Source: Bacteroidales bacterium UBA5349 | GTDB taxonomy: Bacteria; Bacteroidota; Bacteroidia; Bacteroidales; Tenuifilaceae | DNA length: 64,000 nt | NCBI GenBank assembly: GCA_002410065.1 | Contig: DHQB01000023.1 | Span: 186,790-250,789 of the forward strand | Direction of reading: 5' to 3' | Shown here: in pieces, positions 59,973 through 64,000 of the stretch | Layout: every line of letters starts with the position of its first letter | Numbering within the stretch: the stretch's first letter is position 1 | Position numbers and translations under genes: made by a program | The notes under the pieces: generated by a model | Seen by the model: the letters and a program-made list of their open reading frames with translations, nothing else | Told to the model about the DNA's origin: nothing | The model's database searches: none

Positions 59973-61235
59973 ATGAAATTTGAAGATCTGAAAATTATTG
60001 AACCTATTTTAAAGGCACTAAAAGAAGAAAAATATTCTGTTCCCACATCGATACAGGAAAAGGCAATACCCCTCATAATAGATAGAAATGATGTGCTGGG
60101 TAGTGCTCAAACCGGAACAGGTAAAACGGCTGCTTTTGCTATTCCAATCCTGCAGCACCTTTTTCTCGATCGACAGCGAGCTAACAGTTCACGCAACATT
60201 AATGCGCTTATCATAACACCTACTCGCGAATTAGCAATTCAAATTGCAGAGAGTTTTTCGACCTATGGGAAATATACGGGATTAAAAACCGCCGTTGTTT
60301 TTGGAGGTGTAAAACAGGGTCAACAAACCGATGCTCTCCATAGAGGTGTCGATATTTTAGTTGCAACGCCCGGAAGACTTCTCGACCTTATGGATCAGGG
60401 TTTTGTTAAATTAAATAGCGTTGAATATTTTGTGCTTGACGAGGCTGATCGCATGCTTGACATGGGTTTTATTCATGATATTCGGAAAATTATTGCCAAA
60501 TTACCTGCCAAGCGGCAGTCGTTGTTTTTCTCAGCAACAATGCCCGATACGATTGTTGAACTTTCAAGTAAAATTTTGAATAATCCCATAAAAGTAGATG
60601 TAAGTCCAATTTCTTCTACTGCCGATACAATAAGACAATACCTCTATTATACTAATAAAGCGACAAAGTTAGATCTACTTATCTATATACTCCAAGATCC
60701 TAAAATTGACCAAGTGTTGTTGTTTTCCAGAACAAAACATGGTGCTGATAAGATAACCAGACACTTAAAAAAGGGAAAAATCCAAGCAGCCGCCATACAT
60801 GGTGATAAGGCGCAAAACGCTAGACAGAAAGTTCTCCAGCAGTTTAAAGATGGTGAAATAAGGGTATTGGTAGCGACTGATATTGCTGCAAGAGGTATTG
60901 ACATTGATAAGTTGAAATATGTTATCAATTACGACATTCCAAATATAGCCGAAACTTATGTTCACAGAATAGGCAGATGTGGTAGAGCAGGAGATGAAGG
61001 TGTTTCCATATCCATTTGCGAGCCTGAAGAAAATGTGTTTATAAAAGACATTGAAACATTAATAGATCAAAAAATAAAAAAAATAAAAGACAACCCTTTT
61101 CCACAAACAGATAATCCAATGACAACAAAGGAAAAGCAGGTGTTTGAGAAGGAGAAAATAAAAAGAAAACAAGAATATTTCGCTTCAAAAAATAAGAGTA
61201 GACCAGATTCAACAAAGTATAATAGGAGAAGATAA
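59973..61235 (+). CDS. DEAD-box RNA helicase, RhlE-like
   Basis: A 420-residue helicase with all motifs: Q motif region, Walker A AQTGTGKT (45-52), PTRELAIQIAE, TPGRLLDL, DEAD (156-159), SAT, and HRIGRCGRAG. A basic tail (about 385-420; KEKIKRKQEYFASKNKSR) is typical of RhlE-type proteins. It unwinds RNA in ribosome assembly or mRNA turnover, often in cold adaptation. The 5' leader is about 70 bases. Confidence 0.94.
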   Translation: MKFEDLKIIEPILKALKEEKYSVPTSIQEKAIPLIIDRNDVLGSAQTGTGKTAAFAIPILQHLFLDRQRANSSRNINALIITPTRELAIQIAESFSTYGKYTGLKTAVVFGGVKQGQQTDALHRGVDILVATPGRLLDLMDQGFVKLNSVEYFVLDEADRMLDMGFIHDIRKIIAKLPAKRQSLFFSATMPDTIVELSSKILNNPIKVDVSPISSTADTIRQYLYYTNKATKLDLLIYILQDPKIDQVLLFSRTKHGADKITRHLKKGKIQAAAIHGDKAQNARQKVLQQFKDGEIRVLVATDIAARGIDIDKLKYVINYDIPNIAETYVHRIGRCGRAGDEGVSISICEPEENVFIKDIETLIDQKIKKIKDNPFPQTDNPMTTKEKQVFEKEKIKRKQEYFASKNKSRPDSTKYNRRR

Positions 61236-61248
61236 TTAGGATTTGACA

Positions 61249-61267
61249 GATTACTTTTTTAGTAATC
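61249..61267 (+). terminator. Hairpin after the helicase gene, weak terminator
   Basis: GATTACT (61249-61255) and AGTAATC (61261-61267) form a perfect 7-base stem with a T5 loop. There is no T tract after it, so termination strength is uncertain. Confidence 0.4.
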
Positions 61268-61523
61268 TTGGCCAAATAACCATAAAATAGGGAACCTATA
61301 TAAAGGTTGTACACATTACAAATTCCTTGAAATTGCTAATTGCAGCGCAGTTCTTCCCCGTGTATCTACCCAAAGTTAAAAAACGTGAATAATACACGAT
61401 AATTATAACATAAATTCAATGTTTTTGTAACTTTCCCAGAAATGATAGACTAAACTATTAAGCATACTAATTGTTTGTTGAAATTATAAGACGCATTTGT
61501 TTCATTAAAATTAAAATAGAATT

Positions 61524-63800
61524 ATGAACTTAAAAAGAATTGGCTTATTAGCCAGTGTTATTATTATGGCAATAACCGTTAAGGCACAATCACTTGTAGG
61601 TGATTGGAAAGGAGTTTTGGCAGTCCAAGGAGCAGAGTTAGAATTGGTGTTTCACGTAGAAAAAGCGGACGATGCTTACACTGCTTCAATGGATGTTCCT
61701 CTTCAGAAGGCAATGGGTATTCCTGTTGAAAAAACAGAATTAGTAGGAAAAAACGTGACTTTTTCTATTCCAGCAGCTCAAATAACTGTTGTGGGAACGC
61801 TTGAGGGCAATACGATTACAGCAGAATATGAGCAAATGGGGCAAAAGTTTCCACTTGTTCTAACAAAATTTGAACAAACACTACCTGGCAATCCCAGTTT
61901 AGTGAGTAGCGACGAAGAGTTGAAAGTCATAGTTGCTTTAGACAAAGGAGACTACAAATACAAAGTAGCCGACTATTTTGCAAGGCCCAAAGCATCATCA
62001 TTCAGCCTATCGCCCAACGGTAAGTACATGTCTTATATGGAAAAAGAGGACTCGGGCAAAAAACGACACGTATATATTAAAGAAATTGCCACGGGGAAAG
62101 TAAACCGGGCTATTGAAGAAAAGGACGAGTTGATAAAAGGCTATGGTTGGATAAATAACGAACGTTTATACTATGCAATGGACAAAGGTGGAGATGAGAA
62201 TTTCCATATCTATGGTGTAAATATTGATGGTAGCAATGCTAAAGACCTTACCCCGTATGATGGTGTAAAGGCTGGTATTGTAAATATCTTAAAAGACCAA
62301 AAAGATTATATCATCGTGTCGATGAACAAAAATAATCCACAGGTTTTTGAGCCTTACAAACTGAATATTGTTACAGGAGAAATAGAGCAACTATATACCA
62401 ACGATGACCCAGCTAACCCAATTCAAGGTTACGATTTTGATAAGGATGGTGAATTGAGAGGTTTTACCAAAATGAAGGATGGTATTAAAATGGAGCTGTA
62501 CTACAAAGATTTAGCTTCTGGTAAATTTAATCTGATAAAAACAATGAACTGGGACGAAAGTTTCGGTATTATCGGATTTGATTATGCTTCGGGCAATAAA
62601 GACCAAGCCTATGTGGTAACTAACTTGGATGGAGACAAATCAAAAATTGTACTGTACGATTTAAAAAAGAGTGAGGTAATAAAAGAAGTTTTCTCTCATC
62701 CAGATTATGATGTGAGTAATATGGCTCGTTCTCGCAAAAGAAATTACGAGATTGATTACTTTTCATACAACGGAGAAAAGAATGTACTGATCCCAGTGAG
62801 TAAATCTTTCAAAAAATTTGACGCAGCAGCAAAAAAAGCATTCCCCAATAAAGTAGCATCCAGAGTAGATTACGATGATAACGAAGAAACTTATCTTGTA
62901 GTTGTTCAGAGCGATAAACTTTACGGAACGTATTACACTTACAACGTAGCTAAAAAGAAATTTACCCTTCTATACGACCTGATGCCTCAGCTAAAAGAGG
63001 AGGATATGGCAGAGATGCGCCCCATAACGTTTAAAAGCAGAGACGGGCTTACTATTCACGGATATATAACACTACCCAAAGCAGCACTGGAAGGTAAAAA
63101 AGTACCACTGATTGTTAATCCACACGGTGGGCCACAAGGCATACGCGATAGCTGGGGTTTCAATCCAGAAACTCAACTCTTTGCAAGCCGAGGATACGCT
63201 ACTTTGCAAGTAAACTTCCGAATTTCGGGTGGTTACGGAAAAGAGTTTTTACGTGCCGGATTCAAGCAAATTGGGCGTAAAGCCATGGATGATGTGGAAG
63301 ATGGAGTAAAATATGTGCTGGAGCAAGGTTGGATAGATAAGGACAAAATCGCCATTTACGGCGGAAGTCACGGAGGATATGCCACATTGATGGGATTGAT
63401 TAAAACCCCAGAACTATATACCTGTGGTGTAGATTATGTAGGGGTATCAAATATCGAAACGTTCTTCTCTTCATTCCCAGAGTATTGGAAACCCCTTACC
63501 GAAATGGTAAAAGCCATTTGGTATGATTTGGATAACCCCGAAGAAGCAAAAATAGCGCGTGAGGTGTCGCCCGTATTTCAGGTAGATAAAATTACCAAAC
63601 CACTATTTGTGGTGCAAGGAGCAAATGACCCACGGGTAAATATTAACGAGTCAGACCAAATTGTGGAAAAACTTCGGGCAAGAGGATTCGAGGTGCCTTA
63701 CATGGTAAAATACAATGAAGGGCACGGATTTGCCCGCGAAGAGAATAGCTTAGATTTTTATTCCACTATGCTTGGATTTTTATCAAAGTATTTGAAGTAA
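61524..63800 (+). CDS. S9-family serine peptidase (prolyl-oligopeptidase-like) with an extra N-terminal domain
   Basis: A 758-residue secreted protein (signal peptide to about residue 22; MNLKRIGLLASVIIMAITVKAQ). After a small beta domain (about 24-110, LVGDWKGVLAVQGAELELVF) comes a seven-bladed propeller region (about 140-480) and an alpha/beta-hydrolase domain with catalytic S615 (GGSHGGYA), D702 (GANDPRVN) and H734 (NEGHGFA). S9 peptidases cut oligopeptides, often after dipeptides or acyl-aminoacyl ends. The N-terminal beta domain also occurs in Bacteroidota alpha/beta hydrolases. Likely periplasmic, monocistronic, and followed by a strong terminator. Confidence 0.9.
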   Translation: MNLKRIGLLASVIIMAITVKAQSLVGDWKGVLAVQGAELELVFHVEKADDAYTASMDVPLQKAMGIPVEKTELVGKNVTFSIPAAQITVVGTLEGNTITAEYEQMGQKFPLVLTKFEQTLPGNPSLVSSDEELKVIVALDKGDYKYKVADYFARPKASSFSLSPNGKYMSYMEKEDSGKKRHVYIKEIATGKVNRAIEEKDELIKGYGWINNERLYYAMDKGGDENFHIYGVNIDGSNAKDLTPYDGVKAGIVNILKDQKDYIIVSMNKNNPQVFEPYKLNIVTGEIEQLYTNDDPANPIQGYDFDKDGELRGFTKMKDGIKMELYYKDLASGKFNLIKTMNWDESFGIIGFDYASGNKDQAYVVTNLDGDKSKIVLYDLKKSEVIKEVFSHPDYDVSNMARSRKRNYEIDYFSYNGEKNVLIPVSKSFKKFDAAAKKAFPNKVASRVDYDDNEETYLVVVQSDKLYGTYYTYNVAKKKFTLLYDLMPQLKEEDMAEMRPITFKSRDGLTIHGYITLPKAALEGKKVPLIVNPHGGPQGIRDSWGFNPETQLFASRGYATLQVNFRISGGYGKEFLRAGFKQIGRKAMDDVEDGVKYVLEQGWIDKDKIAIYGGSHGGYATLMGLIKTPELYTCGVDYVGVSNIETFFSSFPEYWKPLTEMVKAIWYDLDNPEEAKIAREVSPVFQVDKITKPLFVVQGANDPRVNINESDQIVEKLRARGFEVPYMVKYNEGHGFAREENSLDFYSTMLGFLSKYLK

Positions 63801-63830
63801 ATCATAACATAAAATAGTTTTCTACTATCA

Positions 63831-63872
63831 AAAGCCGATACAGTTTTTTCACTGTATCGGCTTTAGTTTTTT
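63831..63872 (+). terminator. Rho-independent terminator of the S9 peptidase gene
   Basis: AAAGCCGATACAGT (63831-63844) pairs with ACTGTATCGGCTTT (63851-63864) around a 6-base loop, followed by AGTTTTTT. Confidence 0.92.
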
Positions 63873-64000
63873 CACAAAAACAGCGGATGGATAAATCGAT
63901 ATCTCTACCGACTTCCACATCCACAATAAAAAATGGGAGAGTTATGTTTGTGGTTAAATAGGATACTTCACAAAATGTGACTCGTCCTGAAAAAAGTTTA

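Overview
The window comes from a Bacteroidota chromosome, most probably a strictly or facultatively anaerobic member of the Bacteroidales or a close relative. It is AT-rich. Promoter-like sites have the Bacteroidota -7 form TAnnTTTG, and Shine-Dalgarno sequences are weak or absent. Gene content fits this: SusD-free outer-membrane barrels, FISUMP and Y_Y_Y domain proteins, LytTR regulators, meso-diaminopimelate dehydrogenase, and a ferredoxin-dependent 2-oxoacid oxidoreductase paired with an ADP-forming acyl-CoA synthetase. No rRNA, tRNA or CRISPR array was seen. Everything is chromosomal in style except one IS4-family element.

Layout. Positions 1-4471 hold the end of an HlyD-type adaptor and a split YbhF-like ABC exporter (two ATPases, two ABC-2 permeases). 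A broken TPR gene (4640-5130) is cut by an IS4-family insertion (about 5131-6337). Then come an outer-membrane protein (reverse), a lipoprotein M16 double-domain peptidase, a beta-propeller/Y_Y_Y/SpoIIE-phosphatase sensor, and a FISUMP protein with three near-identical internal repeats. From 16671 to 24584, all on the reverse strand, lies an amino-acid fermentation module: aminotransferase, four-subunit VOR-type oxidoreductase, flavodoxin, two membrane proteins (one of only 52 residues), and an ADP-forming acyl-CoA synthetase. A divergent LiaF-like/LytS/LytR operon follows, then a TM1266-like small protein and a large metallopeptidase-propeller-barrel fusion.

Positions 31044-36123 (reverse) carry a PepSY-type membrane protein, an OB-fold lipoprotein, a UbiA prenyltransferase, QueE, a 5'-nucleotidase-family enzyme and a lipocalin-like lipoprotein. 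Positions 36209-41810 (forward) form a Crp/Fnr - GlpD - alkyl-DHAP-synthase-like - FGGY-kinase cluster. A TPR histidine kinase and an NtrC-type regulator come next. A reverse block follows: macrodomain, PheT, then mtaB-suhB-acyltransferase-glycosyltransferase as an overlapping operon. The right part has an ART-like-looking small protein, a CN-hydrolase/class V PLP enzyme pair, Ddh, a radical SAM protein with CX4CX2C spacing, an RhlE-type helicase and an S9 peptidase.

How it fits together: the fermentation module would turn amino acids into 2-oxoacids, then acyl-CoA plus reduced ferredoxin/flavodoxin, and recover ATP at the last step. The glycerol-phosphate cluster could handle glycerol-based or ether-linked glycerol compounds. 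The most attractive candidates for new biology are the ether-glycerol-like cluster, the peptidase-propeller-barrel fusion, the FISUMP repeat protein, the orphan radical SAM enzyme, and the repeat-bearing promoter of the LiaF-LytST operon.
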